Positions 37,720 to 46,943 of a stretch of 64,000 nucleotides of DNA are shown here, one piece after another. Below the pieces are notes generated by a model. The model had not been told where the DNA came from. It was given only the letters and a program-made list of their open reading frames with translations, and searched no databases. Position 1 is the stretch's first letter; each line of letters begins with the position of its first letter. The DNA comes from Psychrosphaera ytuae (GTDB lineage Bacteria > Pseudomonadota > Gammaproteobacteria > Enterobacterales > Alteromonadaceae): the NCBI RefSeq assembly GCF_017638545.1, contig NZ_CP072110.1:1674001-1738000 (forward strand), in the 5' to 3' direction. A program made the position numbers and the translations under genes.

Positions 37720-38208
37720 TTACGAGTCTAACGACTGGCCTTCTTGAGCTTGTTGCTGTGCTTGTTGCATGTATTGTGCAAACAATGCATCAAAGTTAAC
37801 TGGAGATAGGTTCAACGCAGGGAACGTACCACGGTTAACTAGGTTAGATACAGCTTCACGTGCATACGGGAATAGTGTATTTGGACAGAATGCACCTAAC
37901 ATACCAGCAACCTGTTGCTCTGGCATATTGCCAATCACAAATACACCAGCTTGTTGTACTTCAACTAAAAACGCAGTTTGGTCTTCAATCGTTGCCGTTA
38001 CGGTCACTGATAATACAACTTCAAAAACACCTGGTTCTATTTGAGTGCTTTTGTTGTCTAAGTCTAACTTGATCTCAGGCTTGTATTCTTTAGTGAAAAT
38101 CGTAGGCGCGTTTGGAGACTCGAAAGATAGGTCTTTAAGATAAATACGCTGAATTGAAAATTGTGGTGCTGCTTGCTCGCCTTGAGCCGCTGTGTTTTGG
38201 TCTGTCAT
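37720..38208 (-). CDS. secB: Protein-export chaperone SecB
   Basis: A 162-residue SecB with the family blocks FSIQRIYLKDLSFESPNAP near the start and LFPYAREAVSNLVNRGTFPALNLSPVNFDALF. The tetramer keeps preproteins unfolded and hands them to SecA. The C-terminus is Gln-rich. It lies between grxC and gpsA in a compact four-gene operon. Confidence 0.98.
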   Translation of the reverse strand: MTDQNTAAQGEQAAPQFSIQRIYLKDLSFESPNAPTIFTKEYKPEIKLDLDNKSTQIEPGVFEVVLSVTVTATIEDQTAFLVEVQQAGVFVIGNMPEQQVAGMLGAFCPNTLFPYAREAVSNLVNRGTFPALNLSPVNFDALFAQYMQQAQQQAQEGQSLDS

Positions 38209-38239
38209 GACAGTATTCCTGATAGTTTCCTGAGATTTA

Positions 38240-38500
38240 TTATAATGCTGCTAGTAATTCGTCTAGCTTATTTTGTTGTTCTAGTGCGACTAAATCGTCA
38301 CAACCACCGACGTGGTGTTCACCGATAAAAATCTGTGGCACCGTAGAACGACCCGAAGCACGTTCAATCATAGGTGCTCTCAATTCTGGCTGTTCGTCGA
38401 TTTTGATTTCGTTGTAGGTCACTTGTTTTGAATCTAAGAGTGCCTTTGCACGGACACAATACGGACAATACGTTTTAGTGTAAATATCTACTTTACTCAT
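38240..38500 (-). CDS. grxC: Glutaredoxin 3
   Basis: An 86-residue glutaredoxin with the CPYC active site at residues 12-15, the cis-Pro TVPQIFIG segment and the GGCDDL glutathione-binding loop. It reduces disulphides with glutathione in the cytosol. It lies between the rhodanese gene and secB, with gaps of 8 and 31 bp. Confidence 0.97.
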   Translation of the reverse strand: MSKVDIYTKTYCPYCVRAKALLDSKQVTYNEIKIDEQPELRAPMIERASGRSTVPQIFIGEHHVGGCDDLVALEQQNKLDELLAAL

Positions 38501-38508
38501 TAAGGGAC

Positions 38509-38940
38509 CTATTTGCTTTTAATTACTGGTAAATTTGCGCTTGTCCAAGTTTGCATGCCGCCAGTTAATACTGACACATTTTCAAAACCTTGCTTTGACA
38601 AGACTCGCGCCGCTGTTTTTGCAGAAATACCGGCGTTGCACACTACTACAATTGGGCTCTTCTTTTGTTTTTCAAGTGCACCCAATTGCTCTTTGTTGAT
38701 CTTCTCTAGAGGCAAATTGATCGAATCAGTAATGTGACCATTGTTAAAATCCACAGGCTTGCGAATATCAACAACGACCGCATTTTCGCGGTTAACCATC
38801 ATCGTCATCTGGTGACTGTTAACCATTTTAATACCCGACATTGCACCGTTTACGTAACTCGCAACTAACAGCACAAATAAGATAACCCAAGCCGATGCCA
38901 TGATCGGGTGGTTACCCAAAAACTCAATAAATTGTGTCAT
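38509..38940 (-). CDS. yibN: Membrane-anchored rhodanese-like protein (YibN)
   Basis: A 143-residue protein with one N-terminal membrane helix (residues about 14-33) and a rhodanese domain with the catalytic Cys in VVVCNAGISAKTA. In E. coli yibN heads the same grxC-secB-gpsA operon. The sulphur acceptor is unknown. It is divergent from gpmI, sharing a 143-bp promoter gap. Confidence 0.92.
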   Translation of the reverse strand: MTQFIEFLGNHPIMASAWVILFVLLVASYVNGAMSGIKMVNSHQMTMMVNRENAVVVDIRKPVDFNNGHITDSINLPLEKINKEQLGALEKQKKSPIVVVCNAGISAKTAARVLSKQGFENVSVLTGGMQTWTSANLPVIKSK

Positions 38941-39083
38941 TTAATGTATTCCATTTTTACAACAAAAGTCGCGCGATTATACCCGCTTATGGGGCATAGT
39001 CCAAAAGCTAAATTTTTGTACATGTTGAGTAATTGACGTTAGAATAAACAGTCTAAATGTCACTTGTATGAATTAGGAAGAAT

Positions 39084-40613
39084 ATGTCTAACAAAAAACC
39101 ATTTGTGCTTTGTATTCTCGATGGTTGGGGCCATCGCGAAGAGACGTCAAACAATGCCATTGCCAATGCCAACACCCCTGTACTGGATAATTTGTGGAGT
39201 ACACGTCCAAGTACGTTAATTTCGGGGAGCGGTATGGACGTAGGCCTGCCTGACGGACAAATGGGTAACTCAGAAGTTGGACACGTAAACCTAGGTGCTG
39301 GCCGAGTGGTATACCAAGACTTTACTCGTATTTCAAAAGCCATCGACGATGGTGATTTTTTTACTAATGATGCATTAGTTGGTGCAGTTAAAGGTGCCGT
39401 CAATAACGCTGGTGCCGTGCATATTTTTGGTCTTTTATCTCCAGGTGGCGTTCACAGCCACGAAGACCATATTCATGCAATGATCAAATTAGCCGAACAA
39501 CAAGGTGCCAACAAAATTTACGTGCACGCCTTTTTAGATGGCCGTGATACACCACCTCGTAGTGCCGAAAAATCCATCGCTGCGCTAGAAGCCCACTTTG
39601 CAGAGACTAAGTCAGGCAAAGTTGCGACACTAATTGGCCGTTATTACGCAATGGATCGTGACAATCGTTGGGACCGCGTAGAACAAGCCTACAATCTATT
39701 AACTCTAGGTGAAGGCCAATTTGAAGCCAATACCGGCGTCGAAGGTCTTCAAAACGCCTATGACCGAGACGAAAACGATGAGTTTGTCAAAGCAACAGTG
39801 ATTGGCGATAAAGTGACGATTAATGACGGTGACAGCATTGTATTTATGAACTTCCGTGCTGACCGCGCTCGCGAAATTACTCGAGCGTTCGTCGAGAAAG
39901 AATTTGATGGTTTTGAGCGTAAAGTAACCCCTCAGTTACACGATTATGTGATGTTAACTGAATACGCAGCCGATATTGATACAACCGTCGCCTTCCCGCC
40001 AGTTGCTCTTAATAACGTTATGGGTGAGTGGTTAGCTAAACACAATAAAACTCAGTTGCGAATCTCTGAAACAGAAAAATACGCACACGTAACCTTTTTC
40101 TTCTCGGGTGGGCGTGAAGATTTGTTTGAAGGTGAAGACCGCGAACTGATCCCATCTCCGCAAGTAGCCACATATGACCTACAACCAGAGATGAATTCTG
40201 AAATGCTAACAGACAAGCTGGTTGAAGCGATTAAGTCAGGAAAATATGACTTTATCGTTGTTAACTACCCTAACGGTGACATGGTTGGTCACTCGGGTGT
40301 ATACGAAGCAGCAGTTAAAGCCTGTGAAGCGGTAGACGCCTGTATCGGTCGAGTAGTAGAAGCATTAGAAGAAGTCGGTGGTGAAGGTATTATCACCGCT
40401 GACCACGGTAATGCAGAACAAATGAGTGACCCTAGCACGGGCCAAGCGCATACTGCACACACAAGTGAGCCTGTACCATTTATTTATGTTGGTCGTGACG
40501 CTAAGCCAGTTGAAGGTGGCGTGCTTAGTGACGTTGCCCCGACTATCTTAACGTTAATGGGTATGGAGCGTCCTCAAGAAATGACTGGCAAACCACTGAT
40601 GCTAGTTGATTAA
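39084..40613 (+). CDS. gpmI: Phosphoglycerate mutase, cofactor-independent
   Basis: A 509-residue alkaline-phosphatase-superfamily enzyme with CILDGWGHREE (metal-binding Asp), the catalytic Ser in GQMGNSEVGHVNLGAG, FLDGRDTPPRSA, MNFRADRARE and the metal ligands in ITADHGNAEQM and HTAHTSEPVP. It interconverts 3- and 2-phosphoglycerate using manganese. It is followed by envC and yibQ as in E. coli, although a terminator lies between gpmI and envC. Confidence 0.98.
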   Translation: MSNKKPFVLCILDGWGHREETSNNAIANANTPVLDNLWSTRPSTLISGSGMDVGLPDGQMGNSEVGHVNLGAGRVVYQDFTRISKAIDDGDFFTNDALVGAVKGAVNNAGAVHIFGLLSPGGVHSHEDHIHAMIKLAEQQGANKIYVHAFLDGRDTPPRSAEKSIAALEAHFAETKSGKVATLIGRYYAMDRDNRWDRVEQAYNLLTLGEGQFEANTGVEGLQNAYDRDENDEFVKATVIGDKVTINDGDSIVFMNFRADRAREITRAFVEKEFDGFERKVTPQLHDYVMLTEYAADIDTTVAFPPVALNNVMGEWLAKHNKTQLRISETEKYAHVTFFFSGGREDLFEGEDRELIPSPQVATYDLQPEMNSEMLTDKLVEAIKSGKYDFIVVNYPNGDMVGHSGVYEAAVKACEAVDACIGRVVEALEEVGGEGIITADHGNAEQMSDPSTGQAHTAHTSEPVPFIYVGRDAKPVEGGVLSDVAPTILTLMGMERPQEMTGKPLMLVD

Positions 40614-40634
40614 TTGAGCGTAGCTTGATTAGAT

Positions 40635-40664
40635 AAGGGTTAACGGTTGTTAACCCTTTTTTGT
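40635..40664 (+). terminator. Terminator after gpmI
   Basis: Perfect 10-bp arms AAGGGTTAAC and GTTAACCCTT with a GGTT loop, followed by T residues, 20 bases after the gpmI stop. Confidence 0.88.
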
Positions 40665-40727
40665 GACCGTTTTACTCGTTAGCATATAACCCGCAGTTTG
40701 AAATTTTAGTTTGGGAACCGTTATAAC

Positions 40728-41909
40728 ATGGGCAGGAAGTCGCCAATCACTTTGTCATCATTACGACCATTATTATTTGTTCATTTGTGGCTGGGCATCT
40801 CTGTCCTACTCTCTAGTACTTCAGTGCTCGCCAATGACAACAAAAGCCAACTAGAAAAGTCGAATGAGCGCCTGGCTCAAATTCAACAGCAAATCGAAGC
40901 ACAAGCCAAGAAGCTAGACCAACAAATTGCCAAAAAATCGAGTCTAGAAGCCGAGTTTCAACGTGCCGAATTAACCGTGTCTAAAGTCGCATTAAGTCTT
41001 AAACAAACAGACAACAAGCTAACGGCTGTTAATGACAAAATTGACAAGCTCGAAACCGAACAGAACAAACTCAATCGACAAAAACAGCAACAACAAGCCG
41101 TATTGGCGGATATGGTTCGAACCGCGTATTTAAACGGCAAACACGATTACACCAAGTTATTACTCAATCAAAATGACCCAGCCCAGCTTGAACGTCTGAT
41201 CACCTATTATCGAAAGATGAACGACGCACGGGTAAAACAACTCGAAGACATTCAGTACACCCTCACTCGTTTACAAGAAATAGCCGATACTCTCGCCAGT
41301 GAAAGACAGCAACTATTCGAGTTAAAAGAACAACAAAAACAAGAGCGCCAATCTTTAGTCGCCAGCCAAAAGCAGCGCCAAACCGCACTCAAAAAGCTCA
41401 ACGCGAAGATCAAATCAGACGCCAGCCGACTTGAACAACTACAAGCCGATCAGCAGCGTTTAGCCAAAGCAATTGAAGAAGCCGAGCGAAATGCAGTACC
41501 AAGACCTGAAGATTTAGCGGGTCTTTATAACTTAAAGAAAAAGCTCAAATGGCCGGCGAAGGGACGCATTAGTAAACGCTACGGTCAACGTCGCCAAAGT
41601 TCGATGCGTTGGAAAGGCGTGATGATTGATGGTCAACTTGGTGCACCCGTTAACGCAATTGCCGATGGTATTGTGATTTATTCTGACTGGTTAAAAGGCT
41701 TTGGATGGGTGACTGTGGTTGATCATGGTAAAAAGTACATGAGTCTTTATGGTCACAACCAAGCATTATTAAAACAGGCCGGTGACTTTGTTGAGAAAAA
41801 CGAGCCGCTCGCTCTTGTTGGTCAAAGTGGTGGTAAGTCAGAGCCAGGTTTGTATTTCGAAATTCGTTATAAAGGAAAAACCGTTGACCCAGCTCGCTGG
41901 TGTCGGTAG
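40728..41909 (+). CDS. envC: Murein hydrolase activator EnvC
   Basis: A 393-residue periplasmic protein: signal peptide ending near VLANDN (residue 36), a long coiled coil over residues about 40-265 rich in Gln, Lys and Glu, then a LytM/M23-type domain. That domain is degenerate: the terminal block reads GLYFEIRYKGKTVDP where active enzymes have HxH-like LHFE, which fits EnvC, an activator of AmiA and AmiB amidases at the septum, not a hydrolase. The neighbouring gpmI and yibQ repeat the E. coli order. Confidence 0.95.
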   Translation: MGRKSPITLSSLRPLLFVHLWLGISVLLSSTSVLANDNKSQLEKSNERLAQIQQQIEAQAKKLDQQIAKKSSLEAEFQRAELTVSKVALSLKQTDNKLTAVNDKIDKLETEQNKLNRQKQQQQAVLADMVRTAYLNGKHDYTKLLLNQNDPAQLERLITYYRKMNDARVKQLEDIQYTLTRLQEIADTLASERQQLFELKEQQKQERQSLVASQKQRQTALKKLNAKIKSDASRLEQLQADQQRLAKAIEEAERNAVPRPEDLAGLYNLKKKLKWPAKGRISKRYGQRRQSSMRWKGVMIDGQLGAPVNAIADGIVIYSDWLKGFGWVTVVDHGKKYMSLYGHNQALLKQAGDFVEKNEPLALVGQSGGKSEPGLYFEIRYKGKTVDPARWCR

Positions 41910-42029
41910 ATTAAAATCGTTATAATCGAGCCAATCGCTGACAGGTGATGGACATCAAAAGAAAAGTGTCTATGGCTGAGTCAGTAAAATAAAAATTAGA
42001 ACAATAACAAATACATAAAAATTATTGTC

Positions 42030-42875
42030 GTGCGCAAAATTATAAAATTTATCGGCAGGAACGCCGTACGTGTTGGCCTTGTCACGTCTGTAGCACTGAG
42101 TTCGCTCTGTGTTTGGGCAGTAGACGCTAAAGAGCGTTATTTCGATCACAATGGCAAAATTGCCATCGTTATTGATGATATAGGTTACAAACACTCAGAC
42201 AAAAGATTACTCGATATGGAGGCTCCGCTAACTTTTGCGGTGCTTCCTCATACGCCTTTGGGTGCTAAATACGCGCAACTCGCTGCACAAAATCAACGCG
42301 ACGTCATTATTCATTTGCCAATGCAAGCACACGATAACAATCGTTTGTTAGGTCCTGGTGCTTTGTTGACTGACATGAACAAACAACAGTACCAACAAAC
42401 CTTGCTGCAAGCACTTGAAGACATTCCTTATGCTATCGGTGTAAACAATCACATGGGTAGTTTATTGACTCAAAAAGAGCGCCCAATGTCGTGGACCATG
42501 GAGCTTTTGCGTCAACACAACATGTTCTTTCTCGATTCAAAAACCACAAATCAAAGTAAAGTTGAACAAGTAGCATTGGAATGGGGCGTTAACACCTTAG
42601 ACCGCAACATCTTCTTGGATCATCACAAAGATCCCGCATTTATCCGAAAACAGCTCGCAAGAACGATTAATATTGCCAAAAAATATGGCTCTGCTATTGC
42701 GATAGGCCACCCATATAAAGAAACCTATGAAGTTCTAAAACAAGAACTACCTTATCTCGAAGCCCACGGCGTAGAGTTAGTTCCACTTTCAAGCTTGTTG
42801 CCGACCGCTCCAGTTATTCAGTTTGCTGGTCAGCGACCGGATTACGATCCGAAACAAGATATCGGTAGCGAATAA
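42030..42875 (+). CDS. yibQ: Divergent polysaccharide deacetylase (YibQ)
   Basis: A 281-residue protein with an N-terminal membrane or signal segment (residues 15-33) and a divergent deacetylase domain: IAIVIDDIGYKHSDKRLL, HLPMQAHDNN, VNNHMGSLLT and FFLDSKTTNQS. The start is a GTG at 42030 without an obvious ribosome site. YibQ-type proteins are periplasmic and always near envC, so a cell-wall role is likely, but activity is unproven. Confidence 0.92.
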   Translation: MRKIIKFIGRNAVRVGLVTSVALSSLCVWAVDAKERYFDHNGKIAIVIDDIGYKHSDKRLLDMEAPLTFAVLPHTPLGAKYAQLAAQNQRDVIIHLPMQAHDNNRLLGPGALLTDMNKQQYQQTLLQALEDIPYAIGVNNHMGSLLTQKERPMSWTMELLRQHNMFFLDSKTTNQSKVEQVALEWGVNTLDRNIFLDHHKDPAFIRKQLARTINIAKKYGSAIAIGHPYKETYEVLKQELPYLEAHGVELVPLSSLLPTAPVIQFAGQRPDYDPKQDIGSE

Positions 42876-42893
42876 CGCACACCTATTAGATAC

Positions 42894-42924
42894 AAAAACA
42901 CCGACTATTAAAGTCGGTGTTTTT
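42894..42924 (+). terminator. Bidirectional terminator after yibQ
   Basis: Arms AAAAACACCGACT and AGTCGGTGTTTTT with a short loop separate yibQ from the convergent DUF2797 gene and have T-runs on both strands. Confidence 0.9.
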
Positions 42925-42938
42925 CGTTTTAGTAATTA

Positions 42939-43766
42939 CTAAGCTGAAGCTGTTTCTACAGCGACTTCATAGGACGTAAACTTACGGACATTAATAACAC
43001 CCGTATCGAAGATCAGATATTGACCTTTTATGCCTTCAAGAACCCCTGAAACAACCGGCTCTTTATCAAAGTTATGAGATTTTATTTTAGTAGGGTACTC
43101 AGTAACTGGGTAACTCAAATCAACAATAGCTTCATCTAATAACTCAACGGCATCTTCGCCAAATTTCAATTTAACTTCTTCTAAGCGCTCACTTATCTGT
43201 GGGATCAGCTCTTTGGCTTTTTCCTTTAGATCCATCGGCTCATTTTCGCCTTTTAATAACGCGCGCCAATTGGTTTTGTCGGCAATAAATTCGGCCAGTG
43301 CCGTTTCTACTAAGCCTGAAGTAAGACGGGTATTTACTTTAAAAATTGGCAAAGCTTGAGTTGCACCTTGGTCTACCCAACGAGTTGGAATTTGAGTATG
43401 ACGTGTAATACCGACTTTTAAGCCTGACGTATTTGATAAGTAGACATAGTGAGGGATCATACAATTGGCTTCGCCCCACTCCGGTTCCCGGCAAGTCCCT
43501 TCAGCATGGTGACAAGTTTCTGGTTTCATAATGCACATGTCACATGCAGCGAGCTTTTTCATACAAGGAAAACAAAATCCTTGAGAAAAGCTCTTTTTGG
43601 TTTTTTTGCCACAGTTTTGGCAGTGGATATTACCCGTGTGAGTTAACGTCAATCTCTTACCAATTAAATCATTAAGTGGTAACAACTCATCACCGACAGG
43701 TAATGAATATTGAATATTGCTGTCTGCGCCGACATTCGAGCGCATTTTTTTTAAGGTACCTAACAT
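42939..43766 (-). CDS. DUF2797 protein with zinc fingers and GIY-YIG-like strand
   Basis: A 275-residue protein. Residues about 45-105 hold many Cys and His residues in CxxC-like pairs (CQNCGKKTKK, FCFPCMKKLAACDMC, CHHAEGTC), probably several zinc sites. Then comes HYVYLSNTSGLKVGITR, which resembles the GIY-YIG nuclease core but without the usual catalytic set being certain. This is the DUF2797 pattern; function is unknown. Nucleic-acid binding is a reasonable guess. It lies between yibQ and rpoH. Confidence 0.82.
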   Translation of the reverse strand: MLGTLKKMRSNVGADSNIQYSLPVGDELLPLNDLIGKRLTLTHTGNIHCQNCGKKTKKSFSQGFCFPCMKKLAACDMCIMKPETCHHAEGTCREPEWGEANCMIPHYVYLSNTSGLKVGITRHTQIPTRWVDQGATQALPIFKVNTRLTSGLVETALAEFIADKTNWRALLKGENEPMDLKEKAKELIPQISERLEEVKLKFGEDAVELLDEAIVDLSYPVTEYPTKIKSHNFDKEPVVSGVLEGIKGQYLIFDTGVINVRKFTSYEVAVETASA

Positions 43767-43826
43767 CGTGGGTCCTTTTGTTTTAAGTGTGTTTGTTGGG
43801 TGTTAGCAGCATTTTAAAAGGACAGA

Positions 43827-43857
43827 AAACAAAAAACCAGCCGAAGCTGGTTTTATC
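43827..43857 (-). terminator. Terminator after rpoH
   Basis: Arms AAAACCAGC and GCTGGTTTT with a CGAA or TTCG tetraloop; on the minus strand it is followed by TTGTTTT. It lies 31 bases past the rpoH stop. Confidence 0.88.
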
Positions 43858-43887
43858 AATCTTACATTCAAATGTCAGTTAGCTCGA

Positions 43888-44754
43888 TTACGCTGCCAAC
43901 AGAACTTGGATTTTTTTCATTGCGTTCTTTTCTAACTGGCGAACACGCTCAGCAGAAACAGAGTACTTGTCAGCAAGTTCTTGCAAAGTTGTTTTGTTGT
44001 CTTCGTCTAACCAGCGGCTGTACAAAATATCTTGGCTGCGGTCATCTAACGTTTTGATAGCAGACAACAAACGTTGATTTGTGTGTGTTTCGTATTGCTC
44101 ATCAGCAACCGTTTGGGCAACGTCCGAATTATCCGCCTCTAAGTATAAAGAAGGTGAGTACGGTGCAGCTTCTGAGTCTTCGTCATCAGCACCCATATCA
44201 AACGCCATGTCGTAGTTGCTCATGCGCGATTCCATTTCTAGCACTTCTTTTTTAGAAACGCCCAGTGAATCTGCTACATTTTCAACTTCTTCGTTGCTGA
44301 ACCAGCCTAAACGCTTTTTGTTCTTACGAAGATTAAAGAACAATTTACGCTGTGCTTTAGTTGTTGCAACTTTAACGATGCGCCAGTTTTTAAGCACAAA
44401 CTCGTGAATTTCCGCTTTAATCCAATGCACAGCAAAAGACACCAAGCGTACACCCACTTCTGGGTTAAAGCGTTTAACCGCTTTCATCAAACCGATATTA
44501 CCTTCTTGGATAAGGTCGGCTTGAGGTAAACCATAACCTGAATAACTGCGTGCAATATGCACAACAAAACGCAAGTGAGACATGATCAACTTACGAGCAG
44601 ATTCTAAATCGCCATCTTCATAGAGTTTGTAAGCCAAGTCACGCTCTTCTTCGGCGGTCAGCATATCAATGCCACTTACGTAGGAAACATACGACTCGAT
44701 GCTACCTGTTTGAGGCGTTAAAGCTAGTGCCATTGAATTATCAACTTGATTCAT
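43888..44754 (-). CDS. rpoH: Heat-shock sigma factor RpoH (sigma-32)
   Basis: A 288-residue sigma-70-family protein with region 2 (RFVVHIARSYSGYGLPQADLIQEGNIGLMKAV), the RpoH box QRKLFFNLRK, region 3, and region 4 (TTLQELADKYSVSAERVRQLE). It directs RNA polymerase to heat-shock promoters such as those of hslVU. AAGGAG precedes the ATG. A perfect CIRCE operator lies 46 bp upstream, which is not the usual mode of rpoH control in gammaproteobacteria. It follows ftsE-ftsX as in E. coli, but a terminator after ftsX separates them. Confidence 0.97.
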   Translation of the reverse strand: MNQVDNSMALALTPQTGSIESYVSYVSGIDMLTAEEERDLAYKLYEDGDLESARKLIMSHLRFVVHIARSYSGYGLPQADLIQEGNIGLMKAVKRFNPEVGVRLVSFAVHWIKAEIHEFVLKNWRIVKVATTKAQRKLFFNLRKNKKRLGWFSNEEVENVADSLGVSKKEVLEMESRMSNYDMAFDMGADDEDSEAAPYSPSLYLEADNSDVAQTVADEQYETHTNQRLLSAIKTLDDRSQDILYSRWLDEDNKTTLQELADKYSVSAERVRQLEKNAMKKIQVLLAA

Positions 44755-44799
44755 TATGAAGCTCCTTTAGAAACCATTATTGGTTAACTGAACTCGATA

Positions 44800-44826
44800 T
44801 TAGCACTCTCACTTAAAGAGTGCTAA
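44800..44826. promoter_or_regulatory. CIRCE operator (HrcA site) upstream of rpoH
   Basis: The sequence is TTAGCACTC, nine bases, GAGTGCTAA, a perfect match to the CIRCE consensus. The symmetry extends two more bases inward and one outward. HrcA represses groE and dnaK operons through this site in many bacteria. Here it lies in the rpoH leader, 46 bp before the start codon. Confidence 0.92.
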
Positions 44827-44930
44827 TTTTATTTAGACTATTTATAGAATAAAAAGATCTATCTAATCCAAGCCTAAATAACAAAAAAAAATATGCTTTA
44901 AAATCATGTATTAATGGTAAATGTTTGGGT

Positions 44931-44960
44931 AAAAATAAGGCGGTATGTACAAATACCGCC
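44931..44960 (-). terminator. Terminator after ftsX
   Basis: Arms GGCGGTAT and ATACCGCC with a six-base loop; on the minus strand the hairpin is followed by TTATTTTT, 67 bases past the ftsX stop, which separates ftsEX from rpoH. Confidence 0.82.
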
Positions 44961-45027
44961 CGTCATTTTGCGCTGTTCTGCATCATTTTCTCTTCGATAG
45001 AGTGTACGCAGAAAGTAAAAAAGCAGA

Positions 45028-46014
45028 TTAATCTAAGGATGGTTCAATTTCTTTAATGTGACGATGCACCGACCAAAATGCGCCAGAAAAACCGAGCCCA
45101 GAAGCCACAAGCATCAGAGTAATAAACTCAGAAAAGTTTAGCCCTTCTATTTCAAAGTCAGCCATATACAAACCTGAAATATCCACTAATGCCGATTGCA
45201 TCCACCAAACCACAAAAGCCAATACAACAAATGCGATAAAGCCACCCATTAAGCCATACCAAATACCTGTGTATACAAATGGACGCTGAATGAAGGCTTC
45301 AGTAGCACCGACAAGCTTCATCACTTCTATTTCTTCTCGACGAGAAATAATCGATAAACGGATGGTATTGCCTATGATCAGTACGACAGAGACCAAGAGT
45401 AAAATAGCCACTGTAATCACCGACTCTTCTAGCATGCTAACAATCGCATTGAGTCTTGCTAGCCAGTCGATGTCGAGCTTGCCAAAGTCTACTTCGCGTT
45501 CTTTTTGTAGCTTGTAGAGTAAATTCTTAGCTGCCTGCGCTTGACGATATTCAGGTTGCGGGGTGACGATTAAAGACGCTGGTAGAGGGTTTTCGGACAA
45601 ATAGTCCATTGCATTACCAAAGCCAGATAACTTTTTAAATTCTTCTAATGCGTCGGTCTTACTGATGTATCTCAGCTCTTCTACTTCATCATAAGCGCTG
45701 ATACGACGGATAGCACTGGATATCTGCTGTTCTGTCAGCCCATCATTTAAAAATAAACTTATCTCTGACGCGCTTTCCCACTGAACATTTATAGACTGCA
45801 CGTTTTTGACAATGATGTGTAAGGTCGCAGGTAAGGTTAAAGATAAACCCATCACCAAAATTGTCATTACAGACGCTATCGGCGTTCGCCATATTTCACC
45901 AAGGCTAGTAATGATTTGACGGGCATTGTTGATCCAAAAGTAAACAAAACGTCGCAATGGGCTGATTTTCTTATCTCGGGCACCGGTCTGCTCTGCGTTA
46001 AATAAAATACTCAT
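45028..46014 (-). CDS. ftsX: Cell division membrane protein FtsX
   Basis: A 328-residue protein with four membrane helices (near residues 45-65, 205-225, 255-280 and 300-320) and a periplasmic domain between helices 1 and 2, as in FtsX. It pairs with the ATPase FtsE to activate EnvC, whose gene is also in this window, and so control septal amidases. It lies 27 bp downstream of ftsE. Confidence 0.96.
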   Translation of the reverse strand: MSILFNAEQTGARDKKISPLRRFVYFWINNARQIITSLGEIWRTPIASVMTILVMGLSLTLPATLHIIVKNVQSINVQWESASEISLFLNDGLTEQQISSAIRRISAYDEVEELRYISKTDALEEFKKLSGFGNAMDYLSENPLPASLIVTPQPEYRQAQAAKNLLYKLQKEREVDFGKLDIDWLARLNAIVSMLEESVITVAILLLVSVVLIIGNTIRLSIISRREEIEVMKLVGATEAFIQRPFVYTGIWYGLMGGFIAFVVLAFVVWWMQSALVDISGLYMADFEIEGLNFSEFITLMLVASGLGFSGAFWSVHRHIKEIEPSLD

Positions 46015-46041
46015 CGTTTTACTCTCTCTTTAACGCTTGGA

Positions 46042-46743
46042 CTAAAACCCTAAGGTTTCGTTTTCGGGTTGTAAGGACTGTTGTAAACCATCATTAATCA
46101 TACGCCCTTGTTTTAAGGTTAAGGTGCGATTGCGCATGCGCGCTATCAAACCCAAGTCGTGGGTCGCGATAAGTACCGACACGCCAACGTCATTAAACTG
46201 TTGAAATACATTAATGATTTCTTTCGATAATTCAGGGTCAAGGTTACCCGTAGGCTCATCGGCCAATAACAATGGCGGCTTATTTACCACAGCTCGAGCG
46301 ATACCAACACGTTGCTGTTCACCGCCTGATAATATTTTTGGTAAACATTTGGCTTTATCTAATAGCCCTACTTTGTCCAACGCAGCATGTACGCGCTTAG
46401 CAATCTCACCTTGGGTGTAACCCTCGATAACCAGCGGTAAAGCGACATTGTCAAAAACAGTATGCTCTTGCAGTAAACGGTGGTTTTGAAAAATCATGCC
46501 GATGTCACGTCGCGCATACGGAACTTGGCTTGGAGTAATTAGGTTGAGGTTTTTGTCGTTGATGAAGACATTACCAATCGACGGGCGCTCTATCATGCTG
46601 ATAAGCTTTAGTAAGGTACTTTTACCTGCACCAGAGTGGCCCGTTAAAAAGGCCATTTCACCCTTGGCGACTTCAAATGATACTTTTTCTAATGCTTTAA
46701 AACCACCCGGATAGGTTTTACTGACTTGTTCAAATCGGATCAT
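46042..46743 (-). CDS. ftsE: Cell division ATP-binding protein FtsE
   Basis: About 233 residues of an ABC ATPase: Walker A GHSGAGKST, Q loop, signature LSGGEQQRVGIARA, Walker B LLADEPTGNLD and the switch His in IATHD. I start it at the ATG at 46743 (MIRFEQVSKTYPGG), because AGGGA lies five bases upstream and the homologues begin here; an earlier in-frame codon would add 23 unconserved residues. It works with FtsX. Confidence 0.97.
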   Translation of the reverse strand: MIRFEQVSKTYPGGFKALEKVSFEVAKGEMAFLTGHSGAGKSTLLKLISMIERPSIGNVFINDKNLNLITPSQVPYARRDIGMIFQNHRLLQEHTVFDNVALPLVIEGYTQGEIAKRVHAALDKVGLLDKAKCLPKILSGGEQQRVGIARAVVNKPPLLLADEPTGNLDPELSKEIINVFQQFNDVGVSVLIATHDLGLIARMRNRTLTLKQGRMINDGLQQSLQPENETLGF

Positions 46744-46870
46744 GCGCGTCCCTATCTGTCCCCAATGTTTGTTGCCTATTTTGACATTTATTATTATTTT
46801 TGTGTGTATCACGCCTGTATCAATGACGTCACTTTACTGTTGTTCAGATATCAATTTTCGACAGCTGTAA

Positions 46871-46901
46871 CGCGGTTATAGACTAACCTATGAACCGCGT
46901 A
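46871..46901. repeat. Inverted repeat in the ftsY-ftsE gap
   Basis: Arms ACGCGGTT and AACCGCGT lie between ftsY and ftsE with a 15-base loop whose ends also pair (ATAG/CTAT with one bulge). No T-run follows on either strand in the right place, so it is not a standard terminator; role unknown. Confidence 0.55.
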
Positions 46902-46943
46902 TAAAAAAGACTCAATTGGTCAATTTCAATTAATCACTTTGGA

